A stretch of 64,000 nucleotides of DNA. It comes from Plantago ovata (Eukaryota > Streptophyta > Magnoliopsida > Lamiales > Plantaginaceae). The notes beneath the pieces are model-generated. The model saw nothing but the letters and a program-made list of their open reading frames with translations, made no database searches and was not told the origin of the DNA. Positions 10,382 to 21,412 of the stretch are shown piece by piece. The stretch is from the NCBI GenBank assembly GCA_028274465.1, contig CM051458.1, forward strand, positions 58,083,253 through 58,147,252. The letters are read 5' to 3'. Position numbers and translations under genes: made by a program. Each line of letters starts with the position of its first letter. Position 1 is the first letter of the stretch.

Positions 10382-13300
10382 CTTGAAAAAGAAAATTAAA
10401 ATTTGGTGGTATTATTTTATCAGAAGAATGAATAGAATAATGGAAATTTACATTTATTGGGGGTAAAAACGTTTCTATTTTTGAAATGGGAGATATTTGT
10501 TCCAACCACCCAAAAAACTTGTAATTATTGTTCGTGGACGGAGGGAGTATTTAGTATTCGAGTGTAACATGTGTTGGATGTTCTATGTGCGGTTTTAAAT
10601 TAGGGGAATGTGCCTATCACTTGGATTGGTGGTTGTGTGTTTATTTAGAAGAGTTAGTGTCTAACTGTTGGAACGTCTAATACAAGTTTTTGTTGGTTAT
10701 AGATAGTTTCTATGTCACAAGAACTCCAGTTATTGCTATTTCTTACTTTAGGTCAAGTTGTTAGCCTTATAAATGGAGCTAACAGTTGGGTATTGATTAG
10801 TGCTAATCATATTGATATTGATCTTTGTGGTATTAGAGCCAGTGTTCCATCACAATTTATCTTGTCAAATCTCCATTGCGTTGTCTGAGTTTTCGGATTT
10901 ATACATAAAAAGGTCCATGCACAGTAAACCCTAGTCCGTGTTCTTTGCTGTCACCCACTGTTTCCTCACTGTGAGCCCTCACTAGCTTATGCAGACCATG
11001 GCCTTCATATTCATCACAGGTTGACAGTCCAGATTTGTTGATGCGAGTCACTGATGCAATCTTTGCCGTACAGATTATTGTTCGCTGGTGTAAGTTAATA
11101 TTGTTATTGCCAGTTGCTTCATTAGATTTAGCTGAACTTTCGAGTTTGGAAGAAAAATCAGGGCAATGTATCATGGAGAATTGGTCAACACGAAATTGTT
11201 AGGTGAAAAAAAAATTTGATAAAGAATAAAAGACGTCACGTCAAAGGTGTTGAAACAAGTTATTGGAGTTTTAGGCGGCCCAGGTTGACTTAAGGAACTG
11301 TACGGCAGTAGTTTTATTTGGAAATCCAATTGGATTAACTTTTGGGATAGGTTGTGTGGGCCAATCAAATAGCTTATTTTGTGTTTGCTCATGCTTCGAG
11401 AGTTGGATTTGCGAAGTCTTGAAGAACCTACAAGACCTGGTTTATTACTCTGAAGTGCATGCTTTCCTTTAGCAAGTCACTGATGTGGCTTACAAGAGAA
11501 AAACTTTTGACTGGGTTAGAAGATGAGCTACATCGAGTTGAGGATAGGTTTCTTTAACTTCCTTCTTGGGACCAAATACTTTATTTACTTGATAGTACAT
11601 AAATAGTGATTTGGGACCGAGTCTCGGCTTAATGAAATAAGTAACGCCTGATATTCCATATGATAGTAACACAATGAAAGATGTTGTCCAGTTAATTAGT
11701 TCATGTGTTACGGATTTATCAGTTATTTAGTGGTTAACATTACAATGTGGTTGCTATTCTTAAAACAATTGCTAGGTGCAAGTATCTTTTGGTGATGTTT
11801 GATTTGGATTGTGATGATCTGATTGTCAAAATGTTCCAGTGTATACTAATGGCATTAGAGATTATCATGACAGTGTTATATTAAATTACACAGAATAAAA
11901 ATGATGACTCTAGATGAAAGTGAGAATGAAAGGTTGTGCATGATTTGTGTTGAGGAAGCCAAGAATGATAATTGTTGGGATATGTTCGAGACATATTTCA
12001 TTGAAGAAACACATTCTACTGAAGTTGAATTGTTTGAAAAATCTTATGAATATGTTTCACATGGTGACTTATTCGGTAATTCTTAGAAATATGGCTAAAG
12101 TGGATGTGGAGTTGTCTGGTTGTAAAGCTAAAGATCTCATCAGTGACAAAACGCAAGGACTTTTGGTTCACTCAGATGGTTTGAAGACTTTATGTTTTTT
12201 AGGTAATGTTCCAGTTATTTCAGGTAGGGCTGGAATTAAGTGGCCTGCTTTGTTGGATGAAAATAAAAAATTCTGGGTAGAGCTCATTATATGGTTCTTA
12301 TGAATATTATATTCCAGCTTATTGGAAGAGATATCCAAATCTAGGATATGTTCATTTATAGTGAAAAGCTCCAAGATCTTTGGTTCACCGCAAGGGTCGT
12401 CCGATATTTGAAGATGAGTTACAACTCTATCTTGTTAGATTTAAATGTCATCTTAATTTGAAGACTATCAAAGAGTTCTACCAATCTTCCCAATTCAGTT
12501 TTTTTTCTCTTCATATTCCTATACATTCGCAGGAGCTCATGAGAAGGAAATTCAAAGATAAAGATAAGGGAACTTTTTGGAATCTTATCCCAGATTGTTT
12601 AGTTTGAAGTATTTGTATTGAAAGGAATAATCGATGCTTCCAACCCGGACTGGAAGATTTTGAGGAATTTCTTTGGATTGCTACTGTACTTGTTTAATGG
12701 AGCTTCTGTTAATCCCTTACCTGATTAGTTTCGCTAATAATACCTTCTTGCAGAAAAAAAAAAGATGGAAATCCATGGGTGAAGTTATAATAATATGATG
12801 TTATTAACTATTTTTTGTCATTTAATATTATAGATTGAATAGAGTTTTAATAGTGTCACATTTTATGTCATGAGAACTCTAATTTATTGTATTTCCCAGT
12901 TTAGGTCAAGTTGATTATTGAGAATCATACTGATATTGAACTTTGCTTCCCAATTCTTATCCTTTTCATGAGTTTTTCCTTCAAATTCGTACTTGCTCTC
13001 GAGCACAAGTGTTATTAATTTTAATTTGTTTCTTATTGCCTTCTTAGTTTGATGATTGATGTATTTCCCTTATTGTAGGTATGAGCATGCCTATTGCTCA
13101 TGTTGAAGAAAGTTGGCAAATGGCTGAGTTTTACTGCAACAAGGTAACGGTCCTGATCTGTTGCTTCTTCCACCAGTGATAGAAATGGACACAGGAAATA
13201 TAACTTTTTTATGTTTCATTCATGTTAATCGGTAGAAACTTTTTTATTCATGTTCATGGGGAAATTGATCAAAACTTGTGTAAGACAAATGAATTACAAA

Positions 13301-16300
13301 AAAATAGAAAGGAGATATTGATGGAAACTCTATAATGCGGTTAATGCCTTTAGTTGCTTATGTATATATCACGTGCATTTATCAAAGTAATAGCAGCTGT
13401 AGGCATGTGATGCTTGTTAATTAAATTTTGCCACATCATCTTAGATTTTATTAACATGGAAAATGCTGAGCAGTATAATGTTGTTAAAGAAGTATCCTTA
13501 GTCTCAGTAGCTCTCTAGTTCAAGTATGCTGAAGAAGACATAGATGTTTACAAACTATATTTCTTAGTGGTAGCGTGTCATTCTTCAGTGTGTCGATGTT
13601 GTTAAACTTAGAAACAGAGCCCATTCATATATATTATTGAAGTACACGGCCAGAGATTTTGAGAGTAATTGACTGTCATTGTGCTTCCCAACTTGAATGA
13701 ACAAAATTTGGTTTGAATTTTTGGGTTGCTTCAGAGGAATTAATTGATGAGTTGATTTCACTGGTTCAGTATACCATAAAATAAAGATTAGAAAAAAAAA
13801 AGGAGAATCTGTTACTGTGTTTAACCGGAACCAAACCGGAAAAAAACTGACACTTCTGGTTATAACCTGTTGGTTATTGAGTGGTTATAGATGCGGTTAT
13901 GGTTATTAACCGACCACCAAATATGACTGGTTATTCATGGTCCTGGTTGTGGTTTGCAACCAACCATTGCCAAGCCTAGTCTGGTGCATCTATTTATTGC
14001 ATGTGAAATTGATTCATATGTCCTCCCCACTATATTTGCTTGTTCTACAATTGATTGGTGAAGGTACTTAATAATTGGATTATTTAAGTTAATTGAATTA
14101 TTGCGAGTAGAGAAAGTAGAATGTGTTTTTGTCAGTGTTCAGTATGCCACTTCATAGTGTTAGGTTGAATCCTTCTAGTGTCTACGCACATAAGAAGAGT
14201 GAATGCTTATGATTGGATGGTTCGTACTGAAGTAACAAGTACCTCCGTATAGGAATTATGAATGAATTTGCTGCAGTTATGTAAATTGTGCTCTCTTCCT
14301 TTAAAACATGTAAATTGTGTATTGTATGTTCGGTTCGAATTTTTGTTGGAAATCGGAAGGATACCCTAATTATTTGAATGCATTACTGAGACAACTCATC
14401 TGCAATTCACTGTCATATTGGTATCTATAGTAGTGGATGCCAACTGTTCGATGTTTTTATCTCGTATTAGTTGGCACTTATTAAACGAAGATTCTGATGC
14501 TTTCTTAATTGTGGTCTAGATTCTTGTGGAATACAGAAACAAGGATGCGAATCATGTTGAGTGGGCCAAGGCTTTAAAGGAGCTTTATATACCAGGGTTG
14601 AGGGATTATGTGAAGAGTAACTACCCGTTGGGTCCTGTATGGAGTGTAACGGGGAAGCCAGCTTTGTCTGCCCCAACAAAACCTCCTACTCCAGGTGCTC
14701 CTGCTCCTCCACCACCACCACCTGCTTCACTTTTCAGTTCGGAAGCGCCTCATTCTTCATCATCACGACCAAAGGAAGGGATGGCTGCTGTTTTCCAGGA
14801 AATCAGTTCTGGGAAGCCTGTCACTTCTGGTAATTATCCCTCATATTTCCTGCTGTAATTTTCTACATTATCTGGTAAATCCTTGTAATCATGGTTTGAA
14901 TCTTTTTTTTTTTGGGAGTTATAAGGGTGGCCGAGTGGTAAGGGTGCTAGAGTAGCGTATAGGCGTATTTGGAGTTATAAGAAAGGAGTGGTGTAGGAGT
15001 AGGGTAGTTGGATTTGCCCTTTAAAACATAAATAAATAAATAATTTTTTTTGTTTCCTTTTTCCCAAGGTTTGAAGAAAGTCACTGCTGATATGAAAACG
15101 AAGAACCGTACAGACAGGACTGGTGTCGTTAATGCTCCTGAGAAGGAGGCCCGTGCTAGCTCATCAGCCTTCTCAAAGGCAGGACCTCCAAAACTAGAGC
15201 TTCAAATGGGCCGCAAGTAAGTAATCCTCATTCAGTGGAGGTGATATTGAACTTTGTTCTGTTCTACTAAAGTGTTTTGTTGCAAGCAGATGGGTAGTGG
15301 AGAATCAAATTGGGAGGAATAACTTAGTAATCGATGACTGTGACTCGAAGCAGTCTGTCTATGTTTTTGGATGCAAAAATTCCGTTCTTCAAATCCAAGG
15401 TCTATCTTTCATTTATTTTTCTCACTTCTTTTGAAGCAAACATTGTTGCTTCATATATAAGTTAATGGCTGTTTGAAGTTATAAAAGATACTAACATCAT
15501 GAAGTAACTATTGGCAGGGAAAGTAAACAACATTACAGTGGATAAGTGCACTAAAATGGGGGTAGTATTCAAGGTCAGTAGCTAACTGTTTACTGAAGCA
15601 TTGTGGAACTGCATGAATTTAGACACTTTATTGCACGAATTTAGGGACTGCATGAATCCCCAGGACCCCATGAACTTAGCCCAAATCCACCTGTGTAATC
15701 TTTATTGCACAAATTTGGCTTGTGTTTTCAAGGGCTCTACACTAGAGCCCCTTCTATTCAAATTTACAAAGTTAACTTTAGAAGTTAAAGTGGATTTCGT
15801 GTGGAGTATTTGACAACACGTGGGGATCCTTGCAATGGAAATATGTGGAGATTTTGCTCATCTTCACATCTGGTTTTGATGCTAATATCTTAAAATACTT
15901 CTCTTCAAGGGGAGTAGTTGCTGAAGTCCACTAACATGTTTACTTCTAATTTGTCCAGGATGTTGTTGCGGCTTGTGAGATTGTCAATTGTACATCTGTA
16001 GAGGTGCAATGTCAGGTAAAGATTGGTTTTCATCATGCTTTCTGTCTTCTGACGTTTGGATAGTGCATAAATAATAAGCTGAAAGCAGCAATTCCAGTGA
16101 CATTCCATATTTGCGTGTTGTAGGGTTCGGCTCCAACAATTTCGATAGACAATACGGCTGGTTGCCAGTTGTACTTGAGCAAAGATTCTTTAGAGGCTTC
16201 TGTAACAACAGCAAAGTCGAGTGAAGTCAATGTGCTGGTACCTGCATCTGAAGCAGATGGTGACTGGGTATGTCTTAGCATTCGTATTCTTTCTACAATG

Positions 16301-16638
16301 ATCTGTTAACCAAATTTTCCATAATAGTTCTTTATGGAAGATGAGTAAGTATTGAATTAATGCACCCTATTTTTCTACAGAAGTACATATTTTCTGTCAC
16401 ATTTCACACAATTATGAAAAATGTTATCTACATTTGGCTGAGGCAGACGTTAAGTCTATGCTTTCAGATACTATCAGCTCCTGCTGCTCATTGGAAGAAA
16501 AATGTGTCAAAATTGTAAAATAAGTATTCTAAATATGCGTGTTTTGTGTAGGGAGAGCATGCTTTGCCACAGCAATACGTCCATGAGTACAAAGACGGAC
16601 ACTTCGTGACAACCCCAGTGTCCCATTCTGGAGGCTAA
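6567..16638 (+). CDS. CAP1: Cyclase-associated protein (CAP), actin-monomer recycling factor
   Basis: CAP binds ADP-actin and cofilin in the cytosol and promotes nucleotide exchange and filament turnover. Ten coding exons join in frame to 472 codons, close to the roughly 476 of the Arabidopsis protein: 6567-6839, 10001-10169, 13079-13143, 14520-14829, 15069-15216, 15290-15399, 15518-15573, 15959-16015, 16124-16267, 16552-16638 (TAA). All introns are GT...AG. The N-terminus has the CAP coiled-coil motif with two RLE triplets (residues 8-10, 15-17). The helical folded domain follows (VDPSVLAFDDLI, WIAYTGKDCGMSMPIAHVEESW), then a proline stretch (about 223-237), a WH2-like MAAVFQEIS (about 257-265) and a C-terminal beta-helix CARP domain (about 310-465, with SKQSVYVFGCKNSVLQIQGKVNNI). 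It ends TTPVSHSGG. Introns 1 and 2 are about 3 kb each and contain retroelement debris; the reading frame looks intact. The start is the first ATG in the motif-bearing frame. Confidence 0.95.
7080..7429 (-). repeat. LTR-like arm 1 in CAP intron 1 (3' LTR of minus copia fragment)
   Basis: Minus-strand sequence starts TGTTGAATTATTGACC next to a purine-rich tract (AATGGAGGGAAACA) that follows the RNase H remnant, as expected of a 3' LTR. The same sequence recurs in inverted orientation at about 9140-9480, roughly 80% similar by eye. The inner block around GGTGAAACAGTGGAAGAAAA and CAGAAACAGAAACTATG is clearest. Confidence 0.6.
7430..8400 (-). pseudogene. Copia RT/RNase H remnant in CAP intron 1
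   Basis: The minus-strand translation at 8077-7715 reads NAIGALMYAMVCTRPDTAHAVSRVSRYIHNP, followed by a TGYVF...VSWWSALQSTIAF RNase H signature. A second piece (7681-7457) includes LAKHFGIKKEYIDILCDS and QYHFVCEIIEEGDI, the RNase H C-terminus. Frameshifts and stops separate the pieces. It is an old copia fragment antisense to CAP and is removed by splicing of intron 1. Confidence 0.7.
9140..9480 (+). repeat. LTR-like arm 2 in CAP intron 1, inverted relative to arm 1
   Basis: Plus-strand sequence from TGTTCAGTTATTGCCCAACTTG through GGTGAAACAGTGGAAG and TTTCTGTTTCTGTGAG matches the reverse complement of 7080-7429. The two arms lie about 1.7 kb apart, so transcribed intron 1 could fold into a long imperfect hairpin. 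Sequence between the copia remnant and this arm (8400-9139) shows no recognisable gene. Confidence 0.55.
10351..10380. repeat. (ATT)n microsatellite in CAP intron 2
   Basis: About ten uninterrupted ATT units, preceded by further T/A-rich runs from about 10275. Confidence 0.8.
10655..12950 (+). mobile_element. Degenerate copia-like LTR element in CAP intron 2
   Basis: Two direct repeats (about 10711-10826 and 12867-12950) share ATGTCA-AGAACTC and TTTAGGTCAAGTTG, ending in AATCATA-TGATATTGA-CTTTG. Just after the first is TGGTATTAGAGCC (10829-10841), a variant of the tRNA-iMet primer binding site, as expected after a 5' LTR. The interior has no long frame; a weak piece near 12560-12640 (W-LIP-C-, then S-ICIERN-RCF) resembles a retroelement protein but could not be placed. 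Boundaries are approximate. Confidence 0.45.
13815..13975. repeat. GGTTAT-rich repeat block in CAP intron 3
   Basis: A block of repeated GGTTAT/AACCG words (CCGGAACCAAACCGG, TGGTTATT, GGTTGTGGTT) resembles a transposon remnant. Intron 3 (13144-14519) otherwise shows nothing recognisable. Confidence 0.35.
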
Positions 16639-17979
16639 GGAGATCTGCAAACTCGTGTTGGTGTTCCCTGATCTATTCTTTGTTCTTTTTCAAGGTTTCC
16701 GATGGCTTTTTTGTGTCATTATTACCGATTGGCTTTTTTTTTTTTTTTTTTTTTTTTTGTGGAAACGGCATTACCGATTGGCTTTTAAAGTGATGCCAGT
16801 CTACAATGTTCTTTTTCGTGTTGTTTGGAGGGTGATGTTTTGTTGGTTTGCTATGGAGAAGTGAAATTGTTGTATTGTGAGTGGGTTCATGTACATGGCT
16901 TTATACAATTCTGTAACTATTTATTTATACCTGCAATTGAAGTTTCACCAGTTTTTTTAATGGAATTTCTCTTTGATGAGTTTTTCACATATGTTGCAAG
17001 AATGCAGGGATACTGATACTATGTAAATCTGATGAGCGTTTTTTGGGGTGATGATACTAGATCTAGTCGAACATATGGATCTCTGTCTTGTTTTTTGTTC
17101 TGTTTTCGGATGTTCAAGAAGTTTTGCTGCGTTGGCTGAACTTTGAAGATACACGGCACCATAGTATCAAACTTTCCAGCCACCGATGTGTTAAACTGGT
17201 TGCACTGTCAAGTGATGGTCATCATCATCAACCAAGGTTCGCTCGGAAGTGTTACATAAATTCCCCATGCCTATATCCGTTGCAAAAAAATTGGTTTCTG
17301 GGTTCTCCGAGTGCCCTTAAGTGTCTCTTAATACAACTAGTAATAGGAATGGTTCTGATAAACCCAGTCCTTCCAAATTTCAACTCTGGACTTGGAGAAT
17401 TTCCCAATTTCATTTTTAGATAGGGTGAATCAGGAGACGGTTGCTGATGGAGGATTCCGATGTAGTGGAAGAAGGTTTTGGCAGTGAAGCAAAACGATGT
17501 TGATAACTATATAAACACGGTTGGCTTCCTTTACGAACTTCTTGCAGAATGCAAGACTTGAACAACATATCAGTTCCATTCTGTTCAACAGAAGCAGAAT
17601 TGTGATTCATGGTGATTGTGTTCAACAGTAGCTCAATTTCTGATTAGTTTTGTTTAGGGAGTGAGCAAAAAACACAGATAAGCTAAGAGTCCAAAAATGT
17701 GCTACACAGGAAACATAAGTACTCTTTGTATATCATTAACTGGACATGTTAACACAACCGACAATAGAAAACATGTGTAAAAAAGATTACAACAAACCTT
17801 AGAGGTGAGTTTCTCTAGTTACAAAACTCACAATACTAATCATACTGTTGTCTGTAAGATCTAATGAAAGATCTTCATCACATCACTACACCGAAACAGA
17901 AGAATAATGCCGGAAAAAAAAAAAAAAAACAAATCAAAGCCAATATAGCAGTAGCATCAGCAAGTCGAACAAGTTTTTC
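16639..17979. other. Convergent intergenic interval: CAP and syntaxin 3' UTRs
   Basis: It lies between the CAP stop (plus) and the syntaxin stop (minus) and should contain both 3' UTRs and poly(A) sites. A poly-T run occurs at about 16736-16759. Several short frames have no recognisable similarity and are not called as genes. Confidence 0.6.
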
Positions 17980-18864
17980 TCAGAACAAAATGGCAATGAG
18001 GCATATCAAAATGAAGACCAGAACCACAACACCTATCCAGCAAGCCCAAGTCCTTGTCCTCTTCATCTTGTCCGCCCGTTCAAGCTCCTTCGTTCCGCCA
18101 TTAACATAACCACCAGCACTCACCACATTCTGCTCAATGTTATTCATCTGTTCCCCCTGCGTCTCTACCATAACCGCCATATCAAGAAACACTTGGTGCA
18201 GTTCAACCAAGCTCTTCTGTATCTCCTTAACCGCCTCATGCCTCTCTCGATTCTCGAGTTCCTTTTCCTCTTCCATTCCCCCCTCGAACATTAGACCCCC
18301 TCCATCAGATACCATATTTTCAATCATTTCTTCACTAGGCTGTGCACCATTCACACTGTAATATCTCCTCTTAAGCCCTTCCTTGTGCTCCTCAACAATT
18401 TTCTCTCTCAGACTCTGGAAATCACTCATCATGTCTTTTAACTTAACTCTCAGACCATGAGTTACAGACATACGAGTACGATCCACAGGGGTTCCTTCTG
18501 CGAACGAGCCCCGATTACCCAAATTCGACTTGTCCAGCAGCTCCAGTCGAGTTTTAATTATTTTAGCCTTTCGGAGTAGGCTTAACATATCAGAATTAAT
18601 CCTGTCCCTTAGACCTCGAATAATCTTCGAACTCTGAGTCGATTTCACCTCTTCATTGAGATCCTGAAGATCAAGAAGAAGGTTGGTTATCTCTTCCATG
18701 TCTGCCTTTATTACCGCCACCTCTTCGAAGAACCTGGACAGATTTCTTTCATCTGCTGGGTCGAGTTGCCCCATTTCTACATCAGGCCCCGCTTCGAGAT
18801 CCTTCATTGCTTGCTTCTTGAGATCGACGTAGCTTAGGAATGATTTCGTCATCAGGTCGTTCAT
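17980..18864 (-). CDS. SYP112: Qa-SNARE syntaxin of the KNOLLE/SYP11 group, SYP112-like
   Basis: Qa-SNAREs of this plant-specific group drive membrane fusion at the plasma membrane or cell plate. The single coding exon gives 294 residues from ATG 18864 to TGA 17980-17982. That ATG is chosen because the family begins MNDLMTKS; an upstream GTG-AAA merely extends the open frame. The order is an N-terminal SYVDLKKQAMKDLE segment, a helical Habc region (about 35-160, with NLLLDLQDLNEE, RGLRDRI, TPVDRTRMSVTHGLR), a Qa-SNARE helix (about 207-265) with LHQVFLDMAVMVETQGEQ including the central layer Gln, a basic KMKRTR, and a C-terminal membrane anchor (WACWIGVVVLVFILICLIAI). LLLDLQ-LNEE and GTPVDRTR favour SYP112 over KNOLLE itself. 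It is convergent with CAP. Confidence 0.92.
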   Translation of the reverse strand: MNDLMTKSFLSYVDLKKQAMKDLEAGPDVEMGQLDPADERNLSRFFEEVAVIKADMEEITNLLLDLQDLNEEVKSTQSSKIIRGLRDRINSDMLSLLRKAKIIKTRLELLDKSNLGNRGSFAEGTPVDRTRMSVTHGLRVKLKDMMSDFQSLREKIVEEHKEGLKRRYYSVNGAQPSEEMIENMVSDGGGLMFEGGMEEEKELENRERHEAVKEIQKSLVELHQVFLDMAVMVETQGEQMNNIEQNVVSAGGYVNGGTKELERADKMKRTRTWACWIGVVVLVFILICLIAILF

Positions 18865-18877
18865 TTTCACTCCAATT

Positions 18878-19111
18878 CTGAAAATTATACAAATAAAAAA
18901 CAGAGCAAGTTTGATTTAGAAGAGATACAGCCAAAATCAAGATTCTATATACTAATAAAAAGTTCGGAATATGAATAGGATTGCAACGAATTCGATAAGT
19001 AACAAGATAATCAATCCCAGAAACAAAGATTATGTACAATCAGTAGTAACAGAACTGAATTAGAATCTGATTGAAACAGAGACTGTGTTGTGAAAACAGG
19101 AAAACACATAC
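18878..19111 (-). other. Probable 5'-UTR intron of the syntaxin gene
   Basis: Reading the minus strand, a good donor (CTG|GTATGT, intron from 19111) and acceptor (TAATTTTCAG|A, ending 18878) bracket 234 bp of T-rich sequence just upstream of the start codon. It is predicted from splice motifs only. Confidence 0.55.
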
Positions 19112-19312
19112 CAGAAAGTGAAATTGGCCCGGAAAAGATCAAGGTAAATGACTAACGACAGTGATCTGAATTGGGATTTGGTTGGTTCTTGAAGAGAGAG
19201 AAAACAGAGATCGAATTGTGGGTATCAATGGAGTGGATGATGGATTATTATTGTGAGTTTCAGAGTTTGAATTGATTAGAGAGAGATTTTAAAAACAAGA
19301 GATTTTAGGTTT

Positions 19313-19380
19313 CCGTTATTTTATCTTTTTTTCTTTTCCTTTAAACAATTTCAAATCTCATTAAACGGTTTATAGCCGTT
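19313..19380 (-). promoter_or_regulatory. MSA-type mitotic motif cluster and TATA box of the syntaxin promoter
   Basis: Three AACGG cores lie within 68 bp: 19317-19313 (minus), 19364-19368 (plus) and 19380-19376 (minus). The last reads GCAACGGCTA, close to the M-phase-specific activator consensus bound by three-repeat MYB proteins. A TATAAA (minus, 19374-19369) sits between two of them. Such elements drive G2/M expression of KNOLLE and other cytokinesis genes; the role here is inferred. Confidence 0.5.
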
Positions 19381-19455
19381 GCGTCTTCCAATAGTCTAAT
19401 TTTGACCTTTCAATTGGGTTGGCCGCCAACTTATTTTACAGTTTTTATTTATATT

Positions 19456-19633
19456 TGTTGGAATAATGAGATATTTGTATTCAATACTGAGATAAATATG
19501 AGGGGTATTTATATGAGTACAATAGAATCTTTTGAGTCTATCTAGAAACCATAAACAACTAGTGTTAGTATTGCATTATACTTGTAACTTTTAACTAACC
19601 GAAACTCTTGTACATTCATAATTATTCATAACA
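19456..19633 (-). repeat. Short copia-type 3' LTR (178 bp)
   Basis: Inverted ends TGTTGGAATAAT (19456) and ATTATTCATAACA (ending 19633) bound it. Directly to the right is CTCCCCCTT, the complement of a polypurine tract AAGGGGGAG, so this is the 3' LTR of a minus-strand element. Confidence 0.65.
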
Positions 19634-19930
19634 CTCCCCCTTGAATGAACACGAGTTGAGGATTGCGAATACGCTTGTAAGGATACTGGCTCATTAAAAA
19701 CCTTTCTAAGAAAAACCCAGTGGGATAAAAACTTAGTGAAGGAAAAAAGAGTGCAGTGCGTATTCAACTCCCCCATTCGAATATCACTTCAAATCTTTGA
19801 GCCGCCGCATTCCAATCCTTCAAACCATATTCTCCAACGTTGATGTTGAAAGAGATTTGGTGAACAAATCCGCCAAGTTGTCTCGGTCTCCTTTTGATGT
19901 AGCGATCCTCCGAAAGATTTTCTTCCACAC
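19634..19930 (-). pseudogene. Copia RNase H tail and 3' untranslated remnant
   Basis: The minus-strand translation near 19895-19795 reads LADLFTKSLSTSTLENMV, then RIGMRRLKDLK, the conserved C-terminus of copia pol. Between it and the PPT lies the common plant block with TTAAAAACC and AAAACCCAGTGGGATAAAA. The rest of the element is missing. Confidence 0.65.
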
Positions 19931-19934
19931 ATAA

Positions 19935-20115
19935 CCTGTTTGTAAAATGACCAATATGGTCTTATAACTTTATCTTTATGGAGATTGGGAGATACATATA
20001 TGTGCGCTTATAATGCTACCTCGTTAAAAACCTTGCTAGGAAAAACCCAATGGGATAAAACCCTAGTCGAAGGGAAAAAGAGTGTAGCAACTTGTATGAT
20101 GCGCAAAACATTCAA
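19935..20115 (-). repeat. Second copia 3'-end fragment
   Basis: The block CGTTAAAAACCTTGCTAGG followed by AACCCAATGGGATAAAACC repeats the motif seen at about 19690-19750, indicating a second truncated copia 3' region in the same orientation. No protein-coding remnant was recognised. Confidence 0.45.
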
Positions 20116-21101
20116 TGATGCTCATTATCTTCCCCTGTTTGCAAGATAAATTCTTTTTGCATTCTCCAAGAACCTCAAAAGTCATATCTCATAATTCTCA
20201 TATTTCACTTATAGTGAATACATAGATTCTATTTACCAAAAAAAAAATAAAAAAAAATACATAGATTCTACTTATCAACCTTTGAAGCCATATATATAAA
20301 TAAATAAGTAGTGATGTTCAAATCTAGTTCTTCAGAAACATTTTCACATTCATTGATTCATGTTTGTCAACATGATATCTCTAGTCCATGGGGGACTGAT
20401 TATTGATAGAGAGTATTCATCTCTATTAATCAACTTTCTCAAATCAAATAATTTCATTGTCAATCCAATGAATATTCATGTGTAAATTTCAAGGATATAT
20501 AATCAAGTAATAACAATTAAGCAAATAACATGTATGTATGCAATATAATACCTAAAAACAACTATAATCAACTAGATCAAGTAAATAACATAACAATAAA
20601 CATAATATGCATGGTGATAAATATAATATGCAGGATGAAAACTTAGTATCTAGATGCACATGAAATTTGACTCAATTATGCAACGGTACCGTATATAATT
20701 TTGAATTCATCAATTGAATGGACATCAGGTCCATGAGCTCTATAATCACTTTGTCGACATTAAATGGATTCTCATGTAAGATCCCCTTTTACATGTTTAG
20801 TTATCCATATCCATTGAATTTCGCATATGCTTTTCAAACTCTCGGTTCCATGTATACCGGTATATTTAATAATCAAATCTCGTATCATGATTCTTTTGAT
20901 TCAGTACTGATCATTGATATCTGAATATAGTTAATGGAGGTACCATTTTCATGTCTATATGCCATCTATTTTTATTTCAGAGATCTATTGTATAAGCTCA
21001 CTTTACTCTTGATGAGCACCAACTCCATCATCTTGCCATTATTTTCTTGGAACCGTATAATATACTTGTTGCACTTTATGTGCATAAATTACAATAGGCA
21101 A
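20116..21101. other. AT-rich intergenic DNA, no gene recognised
   Basis: Only short frames without recognisable similarity occur here, and no RNA gene or transposon end could be identified. Confidence 0.5.
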
Positions 21102-21412
21102 TGATGTCGTTAGAATCAAAATTAATATTTGTTTAAAAGGCCAAAGAACACTCAACACTACACGAAGACTAGCGCAATGGTAAGTTTTTCCCGAGTGTCA
21201 TTCTCTCGGGACCTAACGTGGCTTTGCTTGGTTTCTTTGTAAGTAATTCGGTCAACGAGTAATTCGGTCAACGAATCCGTTTGCAAAAGAGTTTGGGAAA
21301 CAAAGTTTGTAAACTTTAACACAAACAAGAATAAGAAGCAACTTGAACGAGTTTTGTATCAATAGATGAAAGGGTTGGTGGTAACAATGGGGTCAAAAAT
21401 GTAATGAAACAC
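21102..21412 (-). repeat. Athila-like gypsy LTR fragment
   Basis: It starts TGATG and contains TTAATATTTGTTTAAAAGGCCAAAG and CGAGTGTCATTCTCTCGGGAC in the same order as the LTR at 1507 (AATATTTGTTATTAAGCC, CGAGTGTCGTTCTCTCAGGAC). It is cut by the insertion of Sirevirus I at 21413. A 20-bp tandem duplication (GTAATTCGGTCAACGA) occurs at about 21243-21283. Confidence 0.5.

Noticed and set aside
11901..12607. Overlapping 61-118 codon frames in CAP intron 2
   Set aside because: They are short, interrupted and without clear motifs. They are treated as decayed retroelement sequence.
14924..14960. GGTGGCCGAGTGGTAAGG in CAP intron 4, like the 5' half of a class II tRNA (Leu/Ser) or a SINE head
   Set aside because: Only an A-box-like stretch is present; no B box, anticodon arm or acceptor pairing could be found in the following 90 bases. 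At most a decayed SINE fragment.
16655..17423. Several 60-111 codon frames between CAP and the syntaxin
   Set aside because: They fall in the expected 3' UTRs and intergenic space, overlap poly-T tracts and show no recognisable domain or splice-supported gene structure.
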